A stretch of 47,991 nucleotides of DNA from Prochlorococcus sp. AG-363-A03 (GTDB lineage Bacteria > Cyanobacteriota > Cyanobacteriia > PCC-6307 > Cyanobiaceae), in the NCBI GenBank assembly GCA_003280445.1, contig QCEW01000008.1, positions 1 through 47,991 of the forward strand, written 5' to 3'. Under the pieces are notes generated by a model. It made no database searches and was not told the origin of the DNA. It worked only from the letters and a program-made list of their open reading frames with translations. Positions 1 through 8,845 of this stretch are shown here, one piece after another (position 1 is the first letter of the stretch; every line of letters starts with the position of its first letter). The position numbers and the translations under genes are program-made.

Positions 1-1
1 A

Positions 2-940
2 ACTTGGGCCTGGGGAAATAAACTTATTTGGGGTTACAAAGCTGAAACAGATGACATTTTACTTAAAAAAACTTTTTTTGATGCAATAGATGGGGGGTTA
101 GATCTTGTTGATACTGCAGATTCATATGGCACTGGGAGATTATTTGGGCAAAGCGAAAAGCTGATTGGCGATTTCCTCGAAGAATTACCTCAGAGAAAGC
201 TCAAAAAAATTACAGTTGCAACAAAGCTCGCGCCCTTTCCATGGAGAATTGGTCGCAATGGTCTAAACAAAGCTTTTCAAGAAAGTAATCTGCGACTGAA
301 GGGAAACATGACAAGAGTACAGCTTCATTGGAGTACTTATCGCTATGCCCCTTGGCAAGAAGAGCAATTGCTAAACGGACTAGGAGATTTATACGAAAAA
401 GGACTAATTAAAGAAATTGGGCTCTCTAATACTGGTCCCAAAAGACTAAATTTTTTATACCAAAAACTCAAAAAAAGAGGAATTAAAATCCATAGTATAC
501 AAATGCAACTTTCGTTATTAACTAAACCATCTTTAGAAGATGAAAATATCAAAAAAATATGTGATGAGAATGAAATTGAATATTTAGCTTATAGTCCATT
601 GGGATTGGGAATCCTAACAATTCCACCTAAGAACAAACCCAAGCCTGCGACATTCTTACGACAAAAATTATTTCAAAAGATACTTCCAAAAACTATAGAA
701 TTAAGAACATTAATATCGAATATTGGTGAAAAGTATTCAGCTTCCCAAGCACAAGTTGCCTTGAATTGGGTAAGGTCTCATGGAGCTAAACCAATAGTTG
801 GGATTCGTAATCCTTTTCAAGCTAAAGATGCCATTTCAGCTCTTAATTGGTCTTTAACTAAAAGTGAAAAAGAAAGACTGGATTTTTATAGGAACAAATG
901 TCTAACAAATATGCCTCAAAACCTTTTCACTAGTCCCTAA
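2..940 (+). CDS. Aldo/keto reductase, 5' end cut by window edge
   Basis: The reading frame is open from the window edge, so the N-terminus is missing; 312 residues are visible. The protein is a TIM-barrel NADPH-dependent oxidoreductase of the aldo/keto reductase superfamily. The catalytic tetrad can be seen in the visible part: Asp37 in DTAD, Tyr42 in SYG, Lys75 in ATKL and His109 in QLHW. The later segments IGLSN, AYSPLGLG and IVGIRNP are typical of the barrel and the cofactor site. The substrate cannot be told from sequence. The gene ends six bases before the convergent neighbour. An inverted repeat, TAGTCC (931-936) with GGACTA (957-962), spans the two stops and may form a weak shared transcript end. 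Confidence 0.9.
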   Translation, partial: TWAWGNKLIWGYKAETDDILLKKTFFDAIDGGLDLVDTADSYGTGRLFGQSEKLIGDFLEELPQRKLKKITVATKLAPFPWRIGRNGLNKAFQESNLRLKGNMTRVQLHWSTYRYAPWQEEQLLNGLGDLYEKGLIKEIGLSNTGPKRLNFLYQKLKKRGIKIHSIQMQLSLLTKPSLEDENIKKICDENEIEYLAYSPLGLGILTIPPKNKPKPATFLRQKLFQKILPKTIELRTLISNIGEKYSASQAQVALNWVRSHGAKPIVGIRNPFQAKDAISALNWSLTKSEKERLDFYRNKCLTNMPQNLFTSP

Positions 941-946
941 TAAAAT

Positions 947-1579
947 TCAAGTATCTGGACTAACAATAACCTTTATTGAATCTGAAGAATTAGGAAGACT
1001 AATCACTTTTGCTGGCGGAATGGGCTCTGAATTTGCGCTTTTTTCAATTATTTCTTTCTCAGACTCTTCTCCATCTTTAGCACAAGCTTCTAATGCTTCT
1101 CTCAACAACGAGTCAAAGGTTGCACCTGGTAATCTATGCCTTGCGACCTCAAGGAATGTGAGAGGTAAAGACTCTGATGCTGCATCTTTTAATGCAGGAT
1201 TATTTTTCCTATGCTCTTGTTCGTCTTGAATGGCTCGAATAAATCTGAGAGTGACTTCATGCTTAGTCGACGCTTTAATCAAAGTATCGTTATCTCTTTG
1301 CCCATTAGTTGCTTCTTGTTCTAGGTCATTAATTCTACTCTCCAAACTAGTAAGAACTTCATCAGCTTCCTTTCCAATATGAGAAAGTTGACCGTCAGAC
1401 AAGTTTGGTAAATCAGCTACATAAACTTTTCCATGATCTCTTAAGGTTAAAAAAGTTGGTCTTGGACCACCATTTTGTCGCATGCCCAGATCTGCTTGAC
1501 CGCCCAAAGGCTTTCTAGGAGGTGTTGGACCTGCAGAACTTCTCCTACGCGTTAGACGCTGTTGATTTTCAAAAGGCAT
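947..1579 (-). CDS. Conserved hypothetical protein, coiled-coil type
   Basis: This 210-residue protein is not assigned to a named family. The N-terminal 35 residues are rich in Arg, Pro and Gly (TRRRSS, GPTPPRKP). A short globular-looking segment follows (GKVYVADLPNLSDGQL), then a charged helical stretch at roughly residues 65-130 with heptad-like Leu/Ile spacing that probably forms a coiled coil. The C-terminal part is acidic, then becomes Pro/Ser-rich. There is no signal peptide or membrane segment, so it is probably cytosolic. The start is an ATG with no better upstream choice. Codon use matches the neighbours, which suggests a resident gene rather than a recent arrival. Confidence 0.75.
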   Translation of the reverse strand: MPFENQQRLTRRRSSAGPTPPRKPLGGQADLGMRQNGGPRPTFLTLRDHGKVYVADLPNLSDGQLSHIGKEADEVLTSLESRINDLEQEATNGQRDNDTLIKASTKHEVTLRFIRAIQDEQEHRKNNPALKDAASESLPLTFLEVARHRLPGATFDSLLREALEACAKDGEESEKEIIEKSANSEPIPPAKVISLPNSSDSIKVIVSPDT

Positions 1580-1630
1580 AGAGCTAATTAAGATCTAACT
1601 TCGCATCACCCGAACTAATATCCGGCTTGC

Positions 1631-1658
1631 GTTTTTTTACATCTTACTGTTTTTTTAC
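1631..1658. repeat. Perfect 10-bp direct repeat upstream of the hypothetical gene
   Basis: On the plus strand gtttttttac occurs at 1631-1640 and again at 1649-1658, an 18-bp period, inside the 161-bp spacer between the hypothetical gene and purM. It lies about 50-80 bases upstream of the hypothetical gene, a promoter-like position. Binding of a regulator is inference, since poly-T-rich repeats can arise by chance in AT-rich DNA. Confidence 0.35.
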
Positions 1659-1740
1659 CGATATAGAAAATATTTTTTAACCTTCACTCAATTTGCACAA
1701 AAACTGTACTGCAGAATTTGATAAAACTACGCTCATTGAA

Positions 1741-2781
1741 TCAACAAGGTATTCCTGTAATATCGATTTGCTTTGAATTATTATGACTTTCAACAACTTG
1801 ACCTATATTCCAAGCTTCAAAATCATTTTTTATACATACTTCTAAAGTAGAATCCGCTGCACTTTTAGGAACAATTAGACAAAAACCTATACCCATATTA
1901 AAAGTATTCCAAAGATCAATTTCAGGAATATCTCCTGCACTTTGCAACCAATTAAAGATTTCAGATATTTCCCAACTAGTAGTATCTATATGTGGCAACA
2001 ATCCAGAAGGGAAAATCCTAGGGAGATTTTCTGGCAAACCTCCACCTGTTATGTGCGTCATTCCATGAACTGGTAAATTTTCTCTCAATAATTTCTCAAC
2101 AAGCTGAACATAAATTGCAGTTGGCTCTAACAAAGATTGAATCAAGTTCCTTTGATCTTTTCCATAAAGAGTGCTTTCATCCACATTCGCCTTGGCAAGT
2201 ACTTTACGAACAAGACTAAAACCATTGCTATGAACGCCATTACTTTTTATCCCAATAATCTGATCTTCAGAATTAATTTGAGAGCCATCTATTAACTGAT
2301 CATATTCAACAATACCAACACAAAAACCTGCCAGGTCATATCTTCCATTGGGATAAAAACCTGGCATTTCAGCAGTTTCACCTCCCACAAGAGAACAATC
2401 AGATTGACTACATCCTTCAGCAATTCCCTCTATCACTTCAGCCAAAGAATCGGGCGTCAACTTTCCGCTGGCGATATAATCGAGAAAAAATAAAGGTCGC
2501 GCACCATTAGTTATTACATCATTGACGCACATTGCAACTAGATCAATTCCAACTCCAAAATGACAGCCATAGTCCTGAGCTAATTCTAATTTTGTACCAA
2601 CTCCATCAGTACCTGATACCAAGACTGGACTTTCATATCCTTTTGGAATTTTGATACATCCTCCAAAGCCTCCTAACCCTCCAATCACTTCACTTTTATG
2701 AGTTTTTTCAACGCATGATTTAATTCTGTCCACAAAGGCTCTTCCAGCAGTAACATCAACTCCGGCAGTTTTGTAATCCAT
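1741..2781 (-). CDS. purM: Phosphoribosylformylglycinamidine cyclo-ligase (AIR synthetase)
   Basis: PurM catalyses ATP-dependent ring closure of formylglycinamidine ribonucleotide to aminoimidazole ribonucleotide, the fifth step of purine synthesis, in the cytosol. The 346-residue length is typical. Visible family signatures are the Gly-rich GGLGGFGG near residue 34, the [11 protein letters not shown] loop near residues 57-66, VAMCVNDVI near residue 82, GGETAEMPG near residue 134 and [13 protein letters not shown]. These belong to the PurM/PurL ATP-binding fold. It starts with ATG and is divergent from panC-cmk across about 108 bp. No other purine gene is adjacent, so it probably has its own promoter. 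Confidence 0.97.
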   Translation of the reverse strand: MDYKTAGVDVTAGRAFVDRIKSCVEKTHKSEVIGGLGGFGGCIKIPKGYESPVLVSGTDGVGTKLELAQDYGCHFGVGIDLVAMCVNDVITNGARPLFFLDYIASGKLTPDSLAEVIEGIAEGCSQSDCSLVGGETAEMPGFYPNGRYDLAGFCVGIVEYDQLIDGSQINSEDQIIGIKSNGVHSNGFSLVRKVLAKANVDESTLYGKDQRNLIQSLLEPTAIYVQLVEKLLRENLPVHGMTHITGGGLPENLPRIFPSGLLPHIDTTSWEISEIFNWLQSAGDIPEIDLWNTFNMGIGFCLIVPKSAADSTLEVCIKNDFEAWNIGQVVESHNNSKQIDITGIPC

Positions 2782-2818
2782 CAGTAAAAAGCTTTCTTTT
2801 TCAAAAAAAACGTACCCT

Positions 2819-2835
2819 CATATGAAATCCATATG
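2819..2835. promoter_or_regulatory. Two CATATG palindromes one helical turn apart
   Basis: In the spacer between the divergent purM and panC-cmk genes, CATATG occurs at 2819-2824 and 2830-2835. The copies are 11 bp apart and each is a palindrome. An 11-bp period would put both on one face of the helix, as operator half-sites often are. No known regulator is assigned, and the site is only a candidate. Confidence 0.3.
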
Positions 2836-2889
2836 TGATAAGTATGCAATCAACCTATTTCATTTCAATCATAAGTTGATGAAATTAAT

Positions 2890-4455
2890 TTGTTTAACAA
2901 CATAGTGGGACAGAAAATCTTCCAAGCTAATGCTGAATTAACGCATTGGCTTAGTGAACAAAATTCTTCAATAATTTTCATCCCTACTATGGGAGGACTT
3001 CACCCTGGTCACCAATATTTAATCCAGAAAGCAAAGGAACGAAAAACAAAAACAAACCAAATTATCCTTGTAAGTATTTTTGTAAATCCATTGCAATTTG
3101 GGAAGGATGAAGACTTCAAAAAATATCCCAGAGATATAAACAGGGATGCTGAATTAGCTTTTAAAGCAGGAGCAGATGCAATTTGGGCGCCAGATTATTT
3201 TGAAGTTTTTCCTGGTGGAGAAAATTCACATTTTAAAATCCAAGTTCCTGAAACATTACACAATCAATTATGTGGTAAAGAGAGATCCGGGCATTTTGAT
3301 GGAGTTGCAACAGTTATTATTCGTCTCATTAGAATTATCAGACCAGAGAAACTAATTCTAGGAGAAAAAGATTGGCAGCAATTAATTATTATTAGAAGGC
3401 TTTTTCAAGAATTATCCATCCCTGTAAAAATTGAATCCTATGCCACGCAAAGGGATGAAAGTGGATTTGCTTATAGTTCAAGGAATTCTTATCTGAGTGA
3501 TTCTGAAAGAGTAAATGCTCAATCATTAACTAATGCAATTAAAGAAGCAAAAACAGACTTTGATAAAAAGCAAATAATAAATCTCAAAAAAATAGCTTCT
3601 ATGCTTAAAGAAAATAATTTAAAAATTGAATACCTAAAAATCGTAGATCCATTTTCATTAAAAGAAAAAGAAAATATAAATGGACTATGCCTTTTGGCAG
3701 CAGCAGTAAAGTGTGGATCTACAAGGCTAATTGATCACGCTTTTCTTATGCATCGAAAACCAATTATTGCAATTGATGGTCCAGCTGGTGCCGGCAAAAG
3801 CACAGTAACTAAAGCATTTGCCAAAAGGCTTGGATTTATTTATTTAGATACTGGCGCTATGTATCGAGCGGTGACTTGGTTAATAATAAGCAATTCGATT
3901 GATCCAAGTAATCAAGAGGGCATTAGAAACATCTTGACAGATTCAAAATTAGAATTTAAGAGTTCAAGCCATTTTGAGCAAAAGATACTAATAAATAATA
4001 TTGACTTAACAGAAAAGATACGATCTCCAGAAGTAACTTCAATGGTTTCTGAAATTGCCAAACAACAATTTGTAAGAGAATTGTTGACTCGAAAACAACA
4101 AGTAATTGGGAAAGATGGTGGCATAGTTGCAGAAGGAAGAGACATCGGCACAGCTGTATTTCCAGATGCGGATGTAAAAATTTTTCTTACCGCTTCTCCA
4201 ACAGAAAGAGCAAAAAGAAGAGCTATTGACTTAAAAAAAAGAGGTTATGAATTTTCAAGCATTGAATATCTTGAACAAGAAATTAAAGAAAGAGATAAAA
4301 AAGATAGTGAAAGAAAAATCGCTCCTTTAAAAAAAGCTAAAGATGCAATAGAGCTAGTGACAGATGGAATGAATATTGAAGATGTTTTAAAAGAAATGAT
4401 TGATATTTTTAGATCAAAGATTCCAGAAGAAGTCTGGCCCACTCCTAATCTATAA
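2890..4455 (+). CDS. panC-cmk: Bifunctional pantoate-beta-alanine ligase / cytidylate kinase
   Basis: This is a fusion of two enzymes. Residues 1 to about 275 are PanC, which joins pantoate and beta-alanine with ATP on the way to coenzyme A; the nucleotide-binding signature PTMGGLHPGH is at residues 32-41. Residues from about 285 to the end are CMP/dCMP kinase, with a P-loop GPAGAGKST near residue 297 and YLDTGAMYRAV and EGRDIGTAVFPDA further on. The fusion is well known in cyanobacteria. The start is a TTG: the frame has a stop at 2872-2874 and no ATG before it; a GTG at 2905 is the only near alternative. The 3' end overlaps the convergent phosphatase gene by 11 bases. Confidence 0.95.
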   Translation: MFNNIVGQKIFQANAELTHWLSEQNSSIIFIPTMGGLHPGHQYLIQKAKERKTKTNQIILVSIFVNPLQFGKDEDFKKYPRDINRDAELAFKAGADAIWAPDYFEVFPGGENSHFKIQVPETLHNQLCGKERSGHFDGVATVIIRLIRIIRPEKLILGEKDWQQLIIIRRLFQELSIPVKIESYATQRDESGFAYSSRNSYLSDSERVNAQSLTNAIKEAKTDFDKKQIINLKKIASMLKENNLKIEYLKIVDPFSLKEKENINGLCLLAAAVKCGSTRLIDHAFLMHRKPIIAIDGPAGAGKSTVTKAFAKRLGFIYLDTGAMYRAVTWLIISNSIDPSNQEGIRNILTDSKLEFKSSSHFEQKILINNIDLTEKIRSPEVTSMVSEIAKQQFVRELLTRKQQVIGKDGGIVAEGRDIGTAVFPDADVKIFLTASPTERAKRRAIDLKKRGYEFSSIEYLEQEIKERDKKDSERKIAPLKKAKDAIELVTDGMNIEDVLKEMIDIFRSKIPEEVWPTPNL

Positions 4456-4918
4456 GAATATCTATTAATCCATCTATGGCATCATCAAGTAAATCTAAAA
4501 CCTTATCGAAGCCATTTTGACCGCCATAATAAGGGTCAGGGACTTCAGCTAATTGAGAGTATTTTGAGTAAGCAAGAATAAGTTTTATTTTAGAATTTAC
4601 AGGACTCATAGGATCTTTAATTAATGATTTAACAGCATCAAGATTATCTTGATCCATAACAAGGATATGATCAAATTCATATAAATCTTTTTTTTCGATT
4701 TTTCTCGACCTGCTTGTCAGTTCTATACCTCTTGATAATGCTGTCTCACGCATACGTGGATCAGCAAGATTTCCAACATGCCAACCACCAGTTCCTGCAG
4801 AATCAACAACAAAAAGGTTTTCCAAATCTCTATCTTTAATTTTTTGCTTAAAAACACCTTCGGCTGCAGGAGAACGGCAAATATTTCCTAAACAAACAAA
4901 AAGAATTTTTTTTACCAT
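4445..4918 (-). CDS. Low-molecular-weight protein tyrosine phosphatase
   Basis: A 157-residue cytosolic phosphatase of the LMW-PTP/arsenate reductase fold. The signature loop CLGNICRS gives the nucleophile Cys9 and phosphate-binding Arg15, and the general-acid Asp lies in VPDPYYGG near residue 127. I chose the ATG at 4918 because MVKKILFVCLGN is the usual family N-terminus; an ATG two codons upstream and a TTG five codons upstream are possible. It begins 18 bases after pebB on the same strand, so it is probably co-transcribed with the bilin genes. Its substrates are unknown, and related cyanobacterial enzymes are mostly uncharacterised. Confidence 0.9.
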   Translation of the reverse strand: MVKKILFVCLGNICRSPAAEGVFKQKIKDRDLENLFVVDSAGTGGWHVGNLADPRMRETALSRGIELTSRSRKIEKKDLYEFDHILVMDQDNLDAVKSLIKDPMSPVNSKIKLILAYSKYSQLAEVPDPYYGGQNGFDKVLDLLDDAIDGLIDILID

Positions 4919-4936
4919 AATCATCAAAAGCAAACT

Positions 4937-5713
4937 TTATTGTAAGTCAAAAAGAATATTATTTATATAGCTTTCAGTCCATAAATCACCAAAAAAGCCT
5001 CGTAACATTCCTCTTGCAGGATCTTTTTCAGCTCGATATTGCATATATTTTTTCTGGCCATTTAACACTTTTAAAGATCTTTTGGGTGAAATCATTTTTG
5101 CTTTAGTCACTAAATCCAAGAACAAGTTCAAATATTCATCAAAAGCTGGTTTAATTACCTTACTGATTAATTCATCACCTTCTTTTCCCAAGGGAATCCT
5201 AGACCAAAGAAAAACTGGAGAAAAATATTGTCTAGCCTGCGATGGGATATCTCCTCCTGAAGGAAGTTTAGATTGCCAATTAGCGTGTATAGATTTTAAC
5301 TTTCCTGAAACATATTGAGTATGAATCATGTCATCTTTTAATGCAGGTTGAAGATCTAGTGCAATAAGATGTCCATTTGGAAGTGTTACGAAATCAGCTC
5401 CAAAAAAAGGCAGATCATAATTATTGAAAGGTGAAATAACTAAATTCATAACAGACGTAATTTCGCCAGCTTGTAGACAAGCACATCTAGCCTGTCGTAT
5501 TTTTTCCGTCTTTAGTGCCCATGTTTCCAAAATAACTTTTTTAGGATTCGAACTTGAACCAAAAAAAGATTCTCTAAAAAGAAAATCATTCTCTATTGGA
5601 TAAGTGCTCGGTTGAAAAATAGAAAATGCCTTAATAGTTTCATCCAAGAAATAAGCCCAACGCCAATTGCCTATTGAAATAGGCTCAAGACTATTATTTC
5701 GTTTACTTTGCAT
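4937..5713 (-). CDS. pebB: Phycoerythrobilin:ferredoxin oxidoreductase
   Basis: PebB is the second ferredoxin-dependent bilin reductase of the pathway and turns 15,16-dihydrobiliverdin into phycoerythrobilin. The 258-residue protein has the family pattern FFGADFVTLPNGHLIALDLQP-like near residues 103-124, where Asp107 aligns with the proton-transfer Asp of these reductases. It also shares the C-terminal AEKDPARGMLRGFFGDLW block with PebA. It follows pebA by 8 bases, and in this family the two enzymes are thought to hand over the intermediate directly. The gene order ho1-pebA-pebB is the expected one. I separated PebA from PebB by overall motif pattern, which is usually reliable. Confidence 0.94.
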   Translation of the reverse strand: MQSKRNNSLEPISIGNWRWAYFLDETIKAFSIFQPSTYPIENDFLFRESFFGSSSNPKKVILETWALKTEKIRQARCACLQAGEITSVMNLVISPFNNYDLPFFGADFVTLPNGHLIALDLQPALKDDMIHTQYVSGKLKSIHANWQSKLPSGGDIPSQARQYFSPVFLWSRIPLGKEGDELISKVIKPAFDEYLNLFLDLVTKAKMISPKRSLKVLNGQKKYMQYRAEKDPARGMLRGFFGDLWTESYINNILFDLQ

Positions 5714-5721
5714 TTAAAAAA

Positions 5722-6444
5722 CTAACATGAAGTATTAATTTTTTCAAAGCATAAAGGGAATAAAAACTCTTGCATATACTTCTCTGACCATTCTTTACCA
5801 AAGAAACCAGAAAATAATCCATGCGCAGGGTCTTTTTCAGCACTATATTTATCATAATCTATATGCAATAACTTTACCTGTTGAGGTTTAATATGATTAT
5901 CATTAGCTTTAAATAAATCAAGATTTACCCAATAAAATTCAAGAAAAGAGACAAAAACTTTTGGTAAAACTTTTTCCGCTTCGAAATTACCACCTTTACA
6001 AAATAAAGCCCATGGAGAGAAGTACTTACCTGGATCATATATATTACTTTTCATATCAGAATTAAATTGATTAAAATTTTGTTTAATACTTTTTAAGCCA
6101 TCAAAATATCTATCAAAATATTTTTTATCTTGTACAAGAGGCTGAAAATCAAGAATAGCAACTAACTTTTGTTTTTTATCAAACCATAAAAGATCGATAC
6201 CCATAATTGGCATATCATTTTGATAATTAGGATAAGCAACAGAATTCAATACTTGAAGACGATCTCCTGCGTCAAATCTAGTCACTCTCCATCTTCGAAA
6301 TTCAGGAACATCCCATAACCAGCTATTCAGTTTATAATTGCCTTTTTTAGAAACGCGCTCACAAAATCCATTCGGAACAATCAACTGCTTTCCGCCATGT
6401 TCAAGAATATTTTTTGTTAGCTCACTTAAAAGATCATCAAACAT
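5722..6444 (-). CDS. pebA: 15,16-dihydrobiliverdin:ferredoxin oxidoreductase
   Basis: PebA reduces biliverdin IX-alpha to 15,16-dihydrobiliverdin with electrons from ferredoxin. The 240-residue protein has LWDVPEFRRWRVTRFDAG near residues 43-60, Asp84 in MGIDLLWF at the position of the catalytic Asp known in PebA, and the C-terminal AEKDPAHGLFSGFFG. It starts with ATG. The 159-bp spacer upstream separates it from ho1, so pebAB may have its own promoter or a long leader; no clear promoter is visible in that AT-rich stretch. Its partner PebB is 8 bases downstream. Confidence 0.94.
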   Translation of the reverse strand: MFDDLLSELTKNILEHGGKQLIVPNGFCERVSKKGNYKLNSWLWDVPEFRRWRVTRFDAGDRLQVLNSVAYPNYQNDMPIMGIDLLWFDKKQKLVAILDFQPLVQDKKYFDRYFDGLKSIKQNFNQFNSDMKSNIYDPGKYFSPWALFCKGGNFEAEKVLPKVFVSFLEFYWVNLDLFKANDNHIKPQQVKLLHIDYDKYSAEKDPAHGLFSGFFGKEWSEKYMQEFLFPLCFEKINTSC

Positions 6445-6603
6445 ATAAAGTCATCTCCTTAAAGAATTTAATAATTTACTCTCCCTTAAAGTGATGAAAT
6501 CAATTAAAAAAAATAAATACAAACCTTTTTTAATATTCTAATCGACATCTTAATAGATACTCAATATAAATTGACCAATAGTCTTGAGAAAATATTAATT
6601 TCA

Positions 6604-7311
6604 TTACTCCGTACTACCCTTTCTCTTTTTATTTGCAAAAAATCTAAATAAAACTTTTCCTATAGCAGCAATTAAATTTCCTTCCAATTCATTAAAAATA
6701 TCCATATTATATTTAAAAGATCTATTAGCCTCTTCAATAATTGAATCTGCTGTTTTTTGATCAATTGGAAGATTATCTAAAGTATTTCGATACTTAATTT
6801 TAAATTCTTTTTCATCTCTAATTTCCTCAAAAATATAAAAGCCAAGTCCCTCATCTCCAGATAGATTCATGGCTTTTTGAGTGATGCTTTTCAAAAGCTG
6901 TCCCCCAGACAAGTCGCCGATATATCTGCTGTAATGATGCCCAATTAAGAGTTCAGGATTATCTTTCGCAATTTTTCTAATTCTTGCTTCATATTCAATA
7001 GCTGGCTTAGAGGGTTTTACCAATTCAGACCACTGACTTCCAAAGTAGAACGAAAGATCTTGTTCCAATTTTTCCTTACGAAAAAGCTCTTTAAATCCAA
7101 TTGGAGAAATTATCGGATGAGAGTTTTCACACAGCTTTTCTATCTCTTCCTCCATGGCAGAGTAAACAATATATAAATCAGCTAATAAATTTCTGTATGA
7201 GGACTTATCAACTACTCCCTTGAGAAAACAACTTATAAAACCTGTATTTTCAGCCATCGTATGAGACTTTTTAGTCCCTTCACGAAGTTGCCTAGCCAAG
7301 GCTACTGCCAT
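6604..7311 (-). CDS. ho1: Heme oxygenase (biliverdin-forming)
   Basis: HO1 opens heme to biliverdin, releasing CO and iron, using O2 and reduced ferredoxin. It is a soluble 235-residue all-helical protein. The proximal heme ligand is His17 in GTKKSHTMAEN, and the distal-helix signature GDLSGGQ lies at residues 132-138. It supplies the substrate for PebA, encoded next on the same strand, and is divergent from icd with 79 bp between the starts. The biliverdin made here presumably feeds phycoerythrobilin synthesis; no phycobiliprotein gene lies in this window. Confidence 0.96.
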   Translation of the reverse strand: MAVALARQLREGTKKSHTMAENTGFISCFLKGVVDKSSYRNLLADLYIVYSAMEEEIEKLCENSHPIISPIGFKELFRKEKLEQDLSFYFGSQWSELVKPSKPAIEYEARIRKIAKDNPELLIGHHYSRYIGDLSGGQLLKSITQKAMNLSGDEGLGFYIFEEIRDEKEFKIKYRNTLDNLPIDQKTADSIIEEANRSFKYNMDIFNELEGNLIAAIGKVLFRFFANKKRKGSTE

Positions 7312-7390
7312 GAGTTCAAAATCATTTAATCAAAACTTACCACTTAGACATAAGCTCAACATTAGATCTATTAATCGCTGAATAAAAATT

Positions 7391-8815
7391 ATGTCAATTT
7401 TTGAAAAGCTCACTGCTCCATCAGAAGGCCAAAGAATTACTTTTGTTGATGGAAACCCAGTCGTTCCAGACCATCCAATTATTCCATTTATCAGAGGTGA
7501 TGGAACAGGAATAGATATTTGGCCTGCTACACAATTAGTAATCGATAAAGCTATTGAAAAGGCTTATGGAAAAAATCGAACTATTGAATGGTTCAAAATC
7601 TATGCAGGTGATGAAGCTTGCGACTTATATGGAACTTATAAATACTTACCAAACGATACTCTCGAAGCGATACGCACTTACGGGATAGCAATAAAAGGGC
7701 CCCTAACCACCCCAGTAGGTGGAGGGATTAGATCTTTAAACGTATCTCTGAGACAGATTTTTGATTTATACTCATGCGTTAGACCTTGCAAATATTACGA
7801 AGGTACTCCAAGCCCTCATAAAAAGCCGCAAGATTTAGATGTAATAGTTTATCGAGAAAATACTGAAGATATCTATATGGGCATTGAATGGGAAGCTGAT
7901 GATCCCGAGTGCATCAAATTGATTGATCAACTAAATAATGAAATAATTCCAGCCAGCCAAAAACTAAAAAACAGGAAGATTCCTAACGGAGCAGGACTAG
8001 GCATTAAGCCAGTTAGCAAAAGTGGTAGTCAAAGACATATCAGACGAGCGATTAAACATGCACTCAACCTTGAAGGAAGCAAAAGGCATGTGACTTTAGT
8101 TCATAAGGGAAATATCATGAAGTTTACTGAAGGAGCTTTCAGAGATTGGGGATACGAATTAGCAACTACAGAATTTAGAAATGAATGCGTCACTGAGAGA
8201 GAAAGTTGGATTTTAGATAATGTAGAAAAAAATCCTCGAATTTCCTACGAGGAGAATGCGGAGCTGATTGATCCAGGTTATTCATCTTTAACCGAAGAGA
8301 AAAAGAAAGCTATTTGTGAAGAGGTTTGTTCAGTTCTTGCAAACATTGGTGGTAGTCATGGCAATGGGAAATGGAAAGATATGGTGATGGTTGATGACCG
8401 AATAGCAGATAGTATTTTTCAACAAATTCAAACTCGTCCACAAGAGTATTCCATACTTGCAACTCTCAACTTAAATGGTGATTACATTTCAGATGCGGCC
8501 GCTGCAATTGTTGGTGGGTTGGGTATGGCACCAGGCGCAAACATTGGAGATAAGGCGGCTATTTTCGAAGCCACCCATGGAACAGCTCCGAAACATGCAG
8601 GCTTGGACAGAATAAACCCAGGTTCCGTAATACTAAGTGGAGTAATGATGCTGGAATATTTGGGGTGGCATGAGGCAGCAAAATTAATTACAAATGGATT
8701 GAGCAAATCTATTTCAGATAAGCAAGTTACTTACGATTTAGCACGATTAATGGAGCCAAGCGTAAAGCCTCTTAGTTGTAGTGATTTTGCTAAATCAATT
8801 GTTGAAAGGTTTTAA
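7391..8815 (+). CDS. icd: NADP-dependent isocitrate dehydrogenase
   Basis: Icd oxidatively decarboxylates isocitrate to 2-oxoglutarate, the carbon skeleton for ammonia assimilation and the nitrogen-status signal in cyanobacteria. The 474-residue protein is of the long cyanobacterial type, about 55 residues longer than the E. coli enzyme. Visible motifs are IRGDGTGIDIWPA near residue 34, the substrate-site SLNVSLRQ at 115-122, YRENTEDIYMGIEW, KGNIMKFTEGAF and LNGDYISDAAAAIVGGLG. In other cyanobacteria icd is under NtcA control, but no GTA-N8-TAC box is visible in the 79-bp spacer. The last codons form one arm of a hairpin with the convergent gene's 3' end. Confidence 0.97.
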   Translation: MSIFEKLTAPSEGQRITFVDGNPVVPDHPIIPFIRGDGTGIDIWPATQLVIDKAIEKAYGKNRTIEWFKIYAGDEACDLYGTYKYLPNDTLEAIRTYGIAIKGPLTTPVGGGIRSLNVSLRQIFDLYSCVRPCKYYEGTPSPHKKPQDLDVIVYRENTEDIYMGIEWEADDPECIKLIDQLNNEIIPASQKLKNRKIPNGAGLGIKPVSKSGSQRHIRRAIKHALNLEGSKRHVTLVHKGNIMKFTEGAFRDWGYELATTEFRNECVTERESWILDNVEKNPRISYEENAELIDPGYSSLTEEKKKAICEEVCSVLANIGGSHGNGKWKDMVMVDDRIADSIFQQIQTRPQEYSILATLNLNGDYISDAAAAIVGGLGMAPGANIGDKAAIFEATHGTAPKHAGLDRINPGSVILSGVMMLEYLGWHEAAKLITNGLSKSISDKQVTYDLARLMEPSVKPLSCSDFAKSIVERF

Positions 8816-8845
8816 TTAAATATTTTTTAGAGTCTTTCAACAATT
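8797..8845. terminator. Candidate shared hairpin between convergent icd and sugar-acid kinase genes
   Basis: aattgttgaaag at 8797-8808 is the exact reverse complement of ctttcaacaatt at 8834-8845, a 12-bp perfect stem with a 25-nt AT-rich loop. The left arm is the last codons of icd and the right arm reaches the stop of the opposite gene. There is no clean T-run after either arm, so this may be a stabilising or bidirectional hairpin rather than a classical intrinsic terminator. Confidence 0.45.

Noticed and set aside
7312..7390. NtcA site in front of icd
   Set aside because: No GTA-N8-TAC box is present in the 79-bp spacer, although icd is an NtcA target in other cyanobacteria.
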